From: Sapria himalayana | Taxonomy: Eukaryota; Streptophyta; Magnoliopsida; Malpighiales; Rafflesiaceae | DNA length: 64,000 bases | Direction: 5' to 3' | NCBI GenBank assembly: GCA_029783825.1 | Contig: JAREIK010000385.1 | Location: 1 to 64,000 of the forward strand | Shown here: positions 36,940-47,905 of the stretch, in pieces | How positions within the stretch are numbered: the first letter of the stretch is position 1 | Layout: every line of letters begins with the position of its first letter | The notes under the pieces: model-generated | The model's input: only the letters and a program-made list of their open reading frames with translations | Database searches by the model: none | Told to the model about the DNA's origin: nothing | Position numbers and translations under genes: made by a program

Positions 36940-37354
36940 TATGAGTGCTAATGAGACGAGACAACTCGTTAGCTACTCAAATTCGGCTCGGTCAAAACTC
37001 AATCAAAACTCGACTTGAAATGTTAACTAGTCAAGTCGAGCAACTCGTAACTCGTCTCGAAATGTTAACTAATCAAATCGAGCAACTCATAACTCAACTC
37101 GAAAAACTCGTGAGAAATTTGAATATTTTTATATATAAAATTGTAAAAGCTTTTTTTATTTTATATCTCTATTTTAGGAGATGACATAAATAACTAGGAG
37201 AGCTAATAAAACGAGACAACTCACAAACTACTCGGACTCGACTCAATCAAAACTCGGTCAAAACTTGACTCGAGCTCGAGCTCGACTTTAAATGTTAAAG
37301 ACTCGACTCGAGCTCAGTTAAACTCAAACTCGATTCGCATCATTAGCACCTCTA
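36940..37354. mobile_element. Non-autonomous hAT-like element, 415 bp
   Basis: The left end TATGAGTGCTAATGAGACGAG and the right end on the minus strand TAGAGGTGCTAATGATGCGA form imperfect terminal inverted repeats. Flanking octamers ggtatgac (36932-36939) and ggtattac (37355-37362) match at 7 of 8 positions. The inside contains ~50-bp repeats (TCGAGCAACTCGTAACTCG type, 37038-37100) and a second copy of its left end starting near 37193, so it may be two fused elements. The open frame 36945-37184 owes its Leu/Glu heptad look to these repeats. Confidence 0.75.
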
Positions 37355-37929
37355 GGTATTACCTGTAACTCATTACTCACCTATGCCCAATCACAAGTCA
37401 CAATGATTGTGGACCATGCCAAAGGACTAGAAGTAGTCACAGAAGACATGTGCACCTTGATGAGGAAGTGCATATGTCAGATCCACCTAGGTGCATATTG
37501 TCATGAACTTTGATATTTCTACCAAGCTTCCAGGCAACACTTAAACAACTCATCCATCAGATATTGCTAAGTTAATCTTTTGATGGCCATACAAGTTGTA
37601 CTTGGGGCCTATTAACAATCAGAAAAAAAAGAGAACTTAAAATAATACTTGAACAAAAAAAGAAATTATAACTCAGTGAAAAAAGATTACAATTTGATGA
37701 TTTATAAATGAGGCAATCTCATCTTTTATACATGTCAATATGTGTTTAGAATCTTTGAAATTTGTAGATAGTTTACAATCATCTGAAGTTTTAAAAGGTT
37801 CTAAATAATTTAATTTTATAGAACCTTCCACACTTTACTTAATACGAAATTTTTTTTCATATTTTTAAAAGTTTCTTGAACTCTCCACATGGGGTCGTAT
37901 GATATTTTTCACCTCTAATAATTCAAACA

Positions 37930-38140
37930 TCCTCGTAGATGCTCATACCTAAAATTGCTCGCTCTATTCTTAGAATTGCCACAATATTATTATTGGCTTC
38001 CAGCTAGTTTTGCTTTCTAATAGTCCATTATATTTCACTAAATATTCCTTATATGATTGGAAGTTATTTTTTCTTATGTTTCGATTGGCCATGATGTAGT
38101 TCACCTCCTTGTCATAAGATATCATTATCACTATGAGCGC
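37930..38140 (-). pseudogene. Chromodomain and end of integrase of the chromovirus
   Basis: The minus strand reads YDKEVNYIMANRNIRK then SYKEYLVKYNGLLESKTSW. This is the chromodomain pattern (hydrophobic strand, YLVKWKG core, W) with the aromatic W of the core changed to Y. Upstream (38140-38590) the characteristic integrase tail with a PVFHVS-like segment can be traced in broken form. Confidence 0.8.
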
Positions 38141-38589
38141 CCTCTTAGCAATCTCTTAGTTTGGATCATCCTTATTATAATGATAGGGCTTGATACTACT
38201 AATATGAAAAACTAAATGAATTTCTAGCCTTGATGATAGCTCAACCATGTATAATACCTTACTAATTCGTCCTAATATAAAAAAGAGACCTTCATGCTTT
38301 CTTACAAGTCTTTTATGCACCTTTTTAAAAGACTTGAGATTGTTATTATATGAGCTTGATAAGCATCAAGTCTCTAACTTAAAATTTAGCATGCCTCATC
38401 TTCTTGTCAGCCCACTTTTTTATTTACAAGTAACCTTATATAAATATGAGCAATATTATGTCAGCCTGTTAATGTTGTTTCTTAGCAAATTTGTCGGATG
38501 TTACTTTTTCCTATGCACCCTCCAACTAGGGTATGAAGAGTCATCAATTATTATCTCATGACTATCTTAAATGGACTCTTCTCAGTTGA

Positions 38590-39060
38590 TTCACTCCTTC
38601 GTAGGTTATAAGAGAACTTTACAACATTCAACAGCTTCACTCATTCAAATTGATTAGCACTCACAAGATGCCTTAAATATAACTCAAATAGTGTATTCAC
38701 TCATTCTTTTTCCCATCAATCTAAGAGTGGAAGCTAGTAGAAAAATAGAGTATTATACCCATAAACTTGAAGAACTCCATCCAAAATCATCTAATGAAGC
38801 ATGGATCATGATCACTTACGATAAATTTTGGTTGTCATTAATATTTCACTATATTCTTAAGGAATAACCTGGTTGTCTCTTATGTTGTTCAATTTTTAGA
38901 GGCTGATATAAAAATAATATACTTTGAGAAATGATCTACCATCATTGTGATCGATCTATGTCCATATGATTTGGATAAGCCAATGACGATGTTTTTCCAA
39001 GGTCATTCCACTATAGGCAGCGGCTAATTATCCCCAATGATGATTTTGTTCCCCTTTGTC
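38590..39060 (-). pseudogene. Chromovirus integrase core remnant
   Basis: Recognisable segments include ITMMVDHFSKYIIFI (first catalytic Asp region), FIVSDHDPCFI (second Asp) and FYGI-like FMGIILYFSTSFHS, with a QTDGQTER-equivalent now IDGKKNE. Several stops interrupt. Confidence 0.8.
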
Positions 39061-39399
39061 TTGTTAACATATAAGATAAGTATTCACATAAACTCTAATA
39101 TCATCTTATATTTGTGATCAATAGTAGACAAACTCTAATAAGATTCTCTTGCATCATTACCCTGAATGACCAGCTCATTTGAAATCATGACAATCCTTAA
39201 TAAAATTTCTTCGAATACTTCTTGTTCCTCACTTATGAATGTAAAGTCACTTTTTCTTTATATACAATAGGTTATCCTCCATCCAAAATCACCTTATTTT
39301 TCCCTCATAAGATAAGGAAATAAGATCATTTGACACCATATTATATTTGCAACCCCTCTTTTATATGATCCAACATTTCTCTTTGAGGCTGGCTAGTCA

Positions 39400-39800
39400 T
39401 GGATGTTAACCTTATTTTGCAACTTAAGACATCGATCATATGATTAGTAATACATGGCTCATACTCTGATATGTAGTTAAAGTAAGATAAAAATTCTTGC
39501 CACCTAGCTTGCTTGGTGCTTAGCTTTTTCTAGATTTGAAAATACCTAGTAGTAATATTGTTCATCTTTATTATGAAATACAACCCTAGTAAATAGTGAC
39601 TCTATGTCCGCAAGTAATGGATGATTGCTATCATTTCTTTCTCTTAAATCACGTGTCATTTTTCCATATTATTGAGCTTGCAACTTTTAAAAGCTATGAT
39701 ATATCATTTCTGCATACGAACCCCTCCAATAGCAAAGTCAGAGACATTAGTGTATGCTTGAAATATCTTAGCATGGTTAGGTAGTACCAAAATTGCCTCC
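39400..39800 (-). pseudogene. Chromovirus RNase H remnant
   Basis: Minus-strand pieces LREKEMIAIIH, HYLLGLYFIIKMNNI, KQARWQEFLSYFNYISEYEP and a final INHMIDVL-like end match the connection and RNase H region of Ty3 pol. Confidence 0.75.
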
Positions 39801-40049
39801 TCTATTACAACATTCTATAAGTCATCAAAGACTTGCTTACACTTCTCATCTCATGTCCATGTATTACTTTTCTTGAGAAGATCCGTCAATAAAATCGCTC
39901 TTGCTGAATATTCCTCGATGAATTAACGATAATAATTAACTAGACATAATTAACTATTCTCGAATAGTCATGATCTTGTTCTCATCCATCATAAATTTTC
40001 TACCTTTAATTCGATGCAATAGGAAGCTCACTTCCTCTATAGCAAAGGA

Positions 40050-40590
40050 ATATTTCTCCCTTTTCATATATAGTTCATTCTATCTTAATAGCTGAAATAC
40101 TTTTCTTAAATAATTAACATATTTTATTAATATATTACTATATATGATAATATCATCTAGATATACAAATTTAAATTTATCTAAAAAAAAATAAAATATC
40201 TTATTTATTAATGTGCAAAATATAACAAGTGTATTAGTAAGACTAACAAATATCACTAGGAACTCGTATGAGCCATATCTTATCACGCATGTTATTTTCG
40301 ATTCATTCCCTTTAACTATCTTGACTTGACAATTCAATTATCATAAGTCCTACTTAGTGAAGTATCTTTCTCTACCAAGTTGGTCAGATACATCAACAAT
40401 AAAAAAAATGAGATAGTTTTTTCTTTATCATCACTTTGTTAAGAGCCCGATAATTAATTCCCACATCCTTAGAGATTCATCATGCTTCTTTTAGAATAAA
40501 ACATATACAACATATGAGACCTTAGATGGTTGAATGAATATAACAACCAACAACTCATTTAATTGATTTCTTGACTCCTCCAATACTATG
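40050..40590 (-). pseudogene. Chromovirus reverse transcriptase remnant
   Basis: The best preserved block is 40080-40337 (minus): CVIRYGSYEFLVIFVSLTN, then FCTLINKIFYFFLDKF and the catalytic FVYLDDIIIYS with both aspartates present. Upstream (40440-40590) the VDYRALNK motif is visible as INYRALNKVM. Stops separate these parts. Confidence 0.85.
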
Positions 40591-40689
40591 GGTGTCATCC
40601 TATAGCATAAGATTTGGTTCCTAACTTCAACTCAATTTTATGATATTCCTCTCTTCCTGGTGGGCGCTTTCTGGGGAGCTTCATTATTA

Positions 40690-41010
40690 AACTCAATCAA
40701 TACCTTCTCTTCCTCTCTTCCTAACTTCACCTATAGATATTATATAAATTTTAGTTTTGTCTTCGAAGATTATGAGAATTATACATAGTGCCGTTGTTTC
40801 TAAAATAACTATTGAGCATAGAAAATATAAGGGTATAGCATTTAACTGACATAAAAAATCTATCTTAATTACCACCTTAAAGTCATCTATGATTGTTATT
40901 GTGAAGTCATCTATGATTGTCATTGTGAAGTCAATATTATCTTTCCACAACCAAATCTTCATCATTACTCTACATGATATTCCTTCTAATAGCTTGGCAA
41001 CATAATTGAC
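40690..41010 (-). pseudogene. Chromovirus protease-region remnant
   Basis: Minus-strand frame with DDFKVVIKIDFLCQLNAIP, corresponding to the end of the retroviral-type protease region (family pattern DDF-x-x-V-L-G-x-D-F-L). A 24-27 bp stretch is duplicated in tandem (40885-40935), repeating DFT(M/I)TIID. The active-site DTGA is not visible. Confidence 0.65.
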
Positions 41011-41169
41011 TGCATTGAGCTAACTTATTATCTTAGATGTCTGGAGTTTTTGAGTCTTTTTATCTCATCCTTTGAGATATTATTGACTTGAGAAAAAAAC
41101 ATGTCATTTACTCTAATGGGACTTAGGGACTTATATCTTGATATGTAAAAAGTCTGCTGTTAGTCATAA

Positions 41170-42780
41170 GTGATTGTTCACTATAAAGATAAGTCTTATT
41201 GAAAAGTTAGATCAACTTAAGAAAAGACTTGTAGCGGGAAGATTTATTTATATATTCAGTGTGGACTATAAAGACACATTCTCTCTAGTAACCAAGAAAG
41301 CCTTAATACGAATTCTTATTACCGACATTTTATAGATAAAGAATATACCAATTAGACATGAATAATAATTTTTTTCATGATGACATTGATAATGAGATAT
41401 ATATAGAAGAACCATATGAATTTAGAGCAATATAGTCATACACAATTTCCAGATTATAAAAGATACTAAATGCTCAAAAGTAGTTACGAAGAACCTAGTT
41501 TACAAGATTTTTATACAATCACTTCCTTTGGTTTTAAAAGGTGCATTATAAATTTTTATTTTATTTTTCAAATGAGTTCTTAAGGCATAATGATTTTGCT
41601 CATTTTATACATAGATAATATCTTGACTATGAAAAATGATAAGTTCAGAATCATACAACTCAACCAGTTTTTTCTAATATAATTCCAGATGAAGAATTCT
41701 AATAGATATAGATATTTTCTTAGTATAAAGATAGTTTATGTCATGAGAAATATTATCTAATCAGAAATAAGATATATGCTCGATACTCTTATATGGGTTA
41801 TACTTTTAAATTTTGCTCCAGTAGATACTCTATCATTCTAGGTATTAATTTTATCTCCGATATGATCACTAGAGTTGATTCTACCACTTATAAGAAAATT
41901 ATATAAAATATTAAATGTCTGATAATTATTCGACAAATATAATATATGCAATTAATATAGTTAATTGTTATTAAAATTTATCCTGGTAGTTTCACCTAAA
42001 CATGTCTATTTTTATACATAAGTATGTAAATAAATCTTCGGGATTTGAAATTTATTTAGATGATTATGAGACCTTGCAATTGACCAAGTATTTAGATTCG
42101 AGTTGTACACCAAATTACAATTGAAGAAAATTTATGATAAAATTTTAAATTTTTCTTAGAGATATTTTTGTCTCTCAAAAAAATAAAACAACAAATATTT
42201 TAAGATCTAATATAAAAAATATAGTTTAGAGCAATAATAATTATTACCTACATGATATTTGATCAATCACCTACTCGAAGAGATTGAATATTCATTTTCT
42301 TTTTACACTATTATATATTATCATAGTTAGGTAGTAAGATATATAATTTTAAATCTAATATTTCACAAGCAAATAAAGTATACGAAGATAAACTATTTTT
42401 TTCTCAGAGAGAACATCTATGAAATGATTATTGGCATAACATATATTCAGACATCAGAACAATTAGTGAACATCTTTACAAAGGCCTTGAAGTAAACTCA
42501 ACATACTTTTCTTTCCTTCAAGCTTAGTGTTTTGAACGAGTACATACCAACTCGAATGTACTTTTTCTTTTTTATGTTGATTGGAGTGCCCAACTAGTGG
42601 GTTGTCCCAATAAAATTTGACTATTATATAAGGGCGTCATCTGTATGATTTGATTGCTGAATTAGAGTTATTTTTTGATTTGAAGTATTTCTACAGAAAT
42701 AATATTGAATATTGAATGTAAAAATATTACACATTGAATTTATAAAATAATACTAAATTTAAACTAAGCACACTACTAAT
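41170..42780 (+). pseudogene. Ty1/copia pol and LTR remnant B
   Basis: The plus strand carries, in order, KRLVAGRFIYIFSVDYKDTF (RT start; 41217-41280), TWF-x-RFL equivalents near 41495, a YVDD-equivalent YIDNILTMKND near 41607-41640, LSIEIV near 41720, and the pol end TSEQLVNIFTKALK at 42452-42493. After this comes LTR-like sequence at ~42570-42780 with GGAGTGCCCAACTAGTGGGT and TATATAAGGG. Frames are broken throughout. Confidence 0.75.
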
Positions 42781-42854
42781 TTATACATTATAAGCAATCA
42801 ATTATGCATAATATAATAAAGATATTACAATAAAAATACAGTAAATATAATAAA

Positions 42855-42857
<3 letters not shown>

Positions 42858-42928
<71 letters not shown>
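42858..42928. repeat. (TA)n/(TG)n microsatellite
   Basis: (AT)18 at 42858-42894 followed by (TG)16 to 42928. Confidence 0.95.
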
Positions 42929-42929
<1 letters not shown>

Positions 42930-43539
42930 TCATACCCAATATACATGACTTACACTTAACGTAGTGTATGGAAGAGGTTAAAATTTCGAGAACCGTACCT
43001 CCAAAAACCGACATATACTATATTTGATAAGTTATGAATCCAAGCCATTTTGCCATTAGATGAAGCTACTTGCCAACACATCAAGGCAAGATCGCTAATA
43101 CATATTAGCAATACATATATTTCTCAGGTGATTATCCATCTCAATACTATTCTTGCCTAACACTAACTTTAGGCTGTTTAAAAAATCTAGTGTGTTATAA
43201 ATGTGTGTGACAATTAATGCAAAAAAAAAATACAAAAAATGCACTCTAATAACATTATACAATCATGCCCCAACAAAATTAGCAAAAAAGATTGAGACAA
43301 TTGTGATGTTAGGTATTCCCATCCAAAAATAACAAATAAAAAAAAAATAAACAAACAACAACATCTCCAGCAAGGTGGTGCATACAAGAACACAACAACA
43401 AGTTTTAAACAAAAAGAAATAAAATTGGGGTCTCTTGAAAACTATCATGAAAAAATCTACTAACTACATTTTGGTTTGAATATATACTGTAACAATACTT
43501 CAATCATATAAAATTCTTTCTAAAGAAGAAGCAAGTAAC

Positions 43540-44160
43540 TACTATGTGATTTTTTTGTTCATGAAATACTAGATTTGAGATCATATATTTCATTGCGTGA
43601 CTGTCACAGAATAAAGTAGAAAGAAAAAAACATAGTGATTATTAGATCATAATTCTTAGGGTAAGTGACACAGATAAATTAACTCACAAGTTGCTATTAT
43701 TATCACTTTGAACTCTACTTATGCACTGAATCTAAAAAAAATTATATATTATTTATTTTTCTAGCAAGCAAGACTATCTCAAAAAAATAAAATAAAATCT
43801 CATCATAAATCTCGTACCAGTACATACTAGTTGTCAACTCAAATTTGAATACCCAATCAACTGCAAGTATCTATGATCCATGAATTAGATCATAATTCCT
43901 AATCTTATATTCATATTCCTCAATAAATGAATAGCCATGTAGTGATTAGTAAGGTAAACCAGAGAATAACATCATATATAAAGTTAACATCTAAATCAAT
44001 AAGTATATTTGATGGAACACAACACAAAAAACTAATCTCCACTAGAGGAGTATCTAATGAATATCTTCTCTTTAATAGGATAATGTTTCTTGTAAAATAA
44101 ACAACCTCCATATCAAGAAAATAGATGAATCTCCCACGATCTTTCATCTCAAACTATGCA
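43540..44160 (-). pseudogene. copia C reverse transcriptase and RNase H remnant
   Basis: From 44160 downwards: MKDRGRFIYFLDMEVVYF, LLKRRYSLDTP and an NILIDLDVNF segment, the copia RT region after the catalytic loop. Further on (43540-43660) an NPVFHERTKH-like trace marks RNase H. Stops occur after ~75 codons. Confidence 0.75.
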
Positions 44161-45036
44161 TGAATGAATTCCTTGAGTTGGGCAATCAGCAAAATAACCA
44201 TGTAATCAGAGACCCTCAAAAAAAAAATAAAGAAAAATATGAATTTATCTTCATAGTGAACACTCGCCTGCAACTAATAGCAAATATTTCTAAAGAACGT
44301 GATACTAATTAACTAGGTTTATTAGAGTAATATTATCCTAGAAATATTATCCTAGAAATAATAATATCTCATAAAAAGACTTGGGTATGTCAGTATTATC
44401 ATAATAAATAATAAAAATAATAAAAAAATAAGAGAAAAACATGATAAAACCTTTGAAATCCAATACTGAGTATATCTCATCAATCCATTCCAAAATACAA
44501 ACGAAAGGTCAATATTAGAGAAACAAGATTAGAGGTGTAAAACGGGCCGGGCCGGGACAGCCGGGCAGAGGCAGACCCTGACCCGAGACCCGATTGGCAG
44601 GAATATTTTTTTTTTCTAAAATTTTATATATTGTAATGCATAACAGCTTAGGTGTAGGTCTACAATACAATATTAAATATAAATATTTTTATAAGTGTTA
44701 AAAATTAAAATTAAATAAAATAACAAAGTTTAGAAATTTTTTTTTTTCAAATTCAATTTAATTTAACTTTTATTATATTTATTATTTATATATTAAAGTT
44801 ATTAATGTTTAAATTAAAATTTAAATTGAAAACAAAATAAATCAATACATTATGTTAGTAAAAGCTACAAATAAAAATTAAAAAAAAATTAAACAACACA
44901 AATAAAAAATTACCAATCATCCATTTGAAACTGATGGTCCGAACATAACAAGTATAAGTTTCAACACAACGTACAAACAAAGCATACAAATACAATCAAT
45001 AAAAAAACATCGAAAACAAAAAACAACAGATCATCA

Positions 45037-47151
45037 TCAATCATCAATCGGCATATCATGAGAATCATCAGCCACAACATCAAGATAAGTATCATATGAT
45101 AGATCATCATCATCGGCAATCAACTCATCCGCCATCGTAGTGGATGTGGATGCGACTGCAGTGTCTATCCCAGTACCAGCTCCAGCACGATCATGGATGC
45201 TAAACCTCGATTCCTCCCAATCCTTCAAACATGCTAAGGCCTCAACCATATCTGGACGTAATCTCAATCTCCTATCCGAAATCACGTTTACTGCAACAGA
45301 AAAAGCAGATTCCGATTCTACGCTCGACACCGGAGGAATCAGTAGATCCCGTGCCAAACTAGATAGATGGACTCATATGATTTCCACCACTGTAATAAAT
45401 CAAGATTCTTAGTATCAGAATGTGATAGAATTGAGCAGTAATCAATATCTAAGTGCCGAGACAGCTCGCTCCTATGTGATGGTCCACCCCGACGTTTCCC
45501 CCTCGCTAGCTGAATAAAATAATCGTCATCTCCGAACAAGGTATCAATATCCGTAATCACAGTCTCACCACCACCACAACCATACCTAGTATCGTAGTAT
45601 GTGAACAGGTCAGTCAACTTCTCGTGAATGAATCCTTCAGGTGGCTCTTCTAGGTTCATGCACGAGGAAATGAAAGTCAGTGTGTTTTCTACCCATTCCA
45701 CCTTAGCCCTAGGGTCCATGCATGCAGCGAGGCAATAAAGAGATGGAACGGTAGACCAGTACTTCAAGTACTTAGTCTCCATCTCTGCAACCATATGGCT
45801 AAGCGTCGGGTCAGCTCGATACTTCCTAAGCATGCTACTAATGTTGCATATGCACCGGAGTGCAATGCAAGTGGTGGGCGTATTAACCGATAAACACATG
45901 TTTGTCGTGTCATAAAATATCTTCAGGAATTTCATAAATGAAATTCCTGAAACTCAGTTAGTGTCGTCAATAATAAGTTCGTCACTCTTACTATTGACGT
46001 AGTCGGATATCACGTGTTCGTATCCAATACATGATTCCAACATCAGGTATGTGTAATTCCAACGATGTCTCACATCCAATTAGAATTTCTTCTTCTTAAG
46101 ATTCACAGACAAACAGAGGATACCAAACTCTTGTTGTCTGCGAGGAGTGCGAATATACTTGAGTGCATTGCGTATATAATCCAACGCAAGGGAACACACT
46201 TTCATACCCGCTTAAACAATCAGGTTAATCACGTGACACATGCATCTGACATGAAAGATCTCTCCTAATGGTGCGTCTCTAATATTCCTAACAAACATAT
46301 TGATCGCTACTCCATTATTAGAAACATTATCGAAAGTGACACTAATAATTTTATTTTGAATTTTATATTCTCTAAATATTTTCATCATACACTCAAAAAT
46401 GGCTGGGCCATCATGAGGATGAAGAATCTCAGTGAATCCTAATATTTTTTTATTGATTGTCCAGTTAGAATTTACATAGTGACTCGTGAGACATGCATAA
46501 GAAGAATCATCGTGACTTGTCCATATATCGGACGTCACGGATAGCACTCTACTATATGCCATAAATTCCTTAATTATTTTTTGTTTTTCTAACTTATATA
46601 TCTTTAGTATGTCATTCCTAGATGTGGACCTAGGAATCCTACGATAGAAAGGCTGAAAATAAATCTGCATGATGCGCACTATCCTTGAATCTTCCGAAAA
46701 TCTGATCGGAAGACCCATCAATATGATGAGCCTGGCCATGCCGTCCCTACCCAACTCGCTGGAGTATATGAAGGGAGTAAACTTTGAGACTGGACTCGAT
46801 CCAGTCTCAAAAAATGTAGTGCCAAGTTGGGTTTGCCTAGGATCTAAGGGTCCATGTTTTTTGGTACATAATTCGGCATGCCTCTTAAGGTGTCCAATCC
46901 CAAATGAACTCTTGCATGTTAAAAGTCTCATACAATATTTGCATTGTGTCATTTCTTGTTCCTCACCCTTTACATTTTTTTGTGTTATGATTTTAAAATG
47001 AGTCCAAACTACAGAAGTCCTAGTTTTTTTGTTTTTTAGAACTTTGGGATTGGGTTGAGACGACTGGAGAAACTAAAATTTCAGCAGCCTCGGACCTCTG
47101 TGTAATATTTTTATTTTCCAAATTTAAATACGTGTCAGGTGTATTTGTCAT
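45037..47151 (-). pseudogene. hAT transposase, BED finger plus dimerisation domain, disabled
   Basis: Start ATG at 47151-47149. An N-terminal Ser/Gln-rich part ends in a lysine run whose A-tract (~47035) carries a frameshift. Next come the BED zinc finger (VWTHF; CKYC-x20-H-x4-H...C, ~46990-46860), the core (SVTSDIWTS ~46525; SVTFDNVSNN ~46330; FHVRCMCHVINL ~46235), the DUF4413-like region (KYWSTVPSLYCLAACMDPR, ~45740) and the hAT dimerisation domain (LLIPPVSSVESESAFSVA, ~45340) with an acidic tail. Three in-frame stops lie at ~46212, ~46095 and ~45955, and a second frameshift at ~45370. About 705 codons, the usual size. The last stops suggest C-to-T change of Gln codons. It cannot make full transposase, but its ends could be moved by a relative. 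Confidence 0.9.
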
Positions 47152-47504
47152 TTTTTATGTTTTTTATTTTTTTCTATTTTTTTTATAGAGAGAGAGTGAA
47201 AAACAACGTAAAATAAATTACCCGGTAAAAGCAATGAGGTCAGTCACGTGCAAGGTGCACCGCAGCAAGCTCTGATGATCAAAACTCAAGTCGAGTTTCA
47301 TGAAAATCCAAGCCAAAAGCAAAATCCCGAGGTCCGAGAGAGAGATCCACGGTTTTTGTGAGATAGAGAAAGTTTTGAGAGAATTTATGTTTTTGAAAAA
47401 CATAAATGTTATAGGGAGGGGAGTAGAATTTATAGATTAAAGATATTAATTTTTTATAAAAAAAGATATTTTTTTATTATTTTTTTGAATTTTTAATATA
47501 TATT

Positions 47505-47569
47505 TAGGGGGCAGAATCACGAGGACCGTCGGATTCTGCCCCCTAGCCATTGGAGGCGAATCCAATGGC
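47505..47569. repeat. Two adjacent perfect hairpins in the hAT
   Basis: Hairpin 1: TAGGGGGCAGAATC (47505-47518) pairs with GATTCTGCCCCCTA (47532-47545) across 13 nt, itself with a CGA/TCG pairing. Hairpin 2: GCCATTGGA (47546-47554) pairs with TCCAATGGC (47561-47569) across 6 nt. They lie between the transposase start and the right terminus, where a promoter or transposase-binding region is expected. Confidence 0.9.
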
Positions 47570-47589
47570 TGAAATTCAATTATATTTGA

Positions 47590-47897
47590 ATTTTTTTTTC
47601 CCGTTGGGATTGGGTCGGGTGTCGGGACCGCGAGTCGGGTCCAATCAGACCCGACCTGCGGTCATTTTTTAGGCAAGGGCAGGGTCAAGCTCACGCCCAC
47701 GCGTGCCCGCGTGGCGCGTGAGCTCAAACAGGCATAGAAAGGACTCGTGCCGGCGTGCCGTGCCACGGCACGAGCCGTGCCTAACCCAGGCACGGCATGG
47801 GCCCGGGCACGGTTCAAAAACGTGCCGGGCCGGCCCAGGCACGGCCGAACCGTGCCGTGCCTCGTGCCGGGCCGGCCCGGCCCGATTGACACCTCTA
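47590..47897. repeat. GC-rich subterminal region of the hAT
   Basis: About 300 bp of GGGTCGGGT, CGTGCCGGGCC and CACGGC motifs, frequently palindromic (for example GCACGGCATGGGCCCGGGCACGG split by GGGCCC). Such repeated subterminal motifs bind hAT transposases in Ac/Ds-type elements. Overlapping open frames on both strands (47662-47947) are composition artefacts. Confidence 0.8.
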
Positions 47898-47905
47898 AAC
47901 AAGAT

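Larger units (their letters stand above)
37900..41060 (-). mobile_element. Ty3-type chromovirus remnant
   Basis: Minus-strand pol pieces in Ty3 order: protease, RT, RNase H, integrase, chromodomain. The chromodomain at the end of pol identifies a chromovirus, the plant lineage whose integrase can target heterochromatin. Each domain is interrupted by stops and frameshifts. Flanking LTRs were not found by eye, so the outer limits are those of the recognisable coding part. Confidence 0.85.
44530..47897 (-). mobile_element. hAT transposon, complete ends, 3368 bp
   Basis: Both ends carry the same ~26-bp terminal inverted repeat, TAGAGGTGT-(A/C)AA-(A/T)-CGGGCCGGGCCGG, with two mismatches. The flanking octamer aacaagat is identical at 44522-44529 and 47898-47905, a textbook 8-bp hAT target duplication. 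The right subterminal 300 bp is very GC-rich (GGCACGGC/CGTGCC repeats; 47590-47890), the left only ~60 bp. The minus strand holds a nearly full transposase (47151-45037), disabled by stops and two frameshifts. The element is inserted in copia element C inside the last SUVH intron and is much better preserved than its host. Confidence 0.95.

Noticed and set aside
36945..37184. Coiled-coil-like Leu/Glu heptad protein
   Set aside because: Created by ~50-bp repeats inside a 415-bp transposable element.
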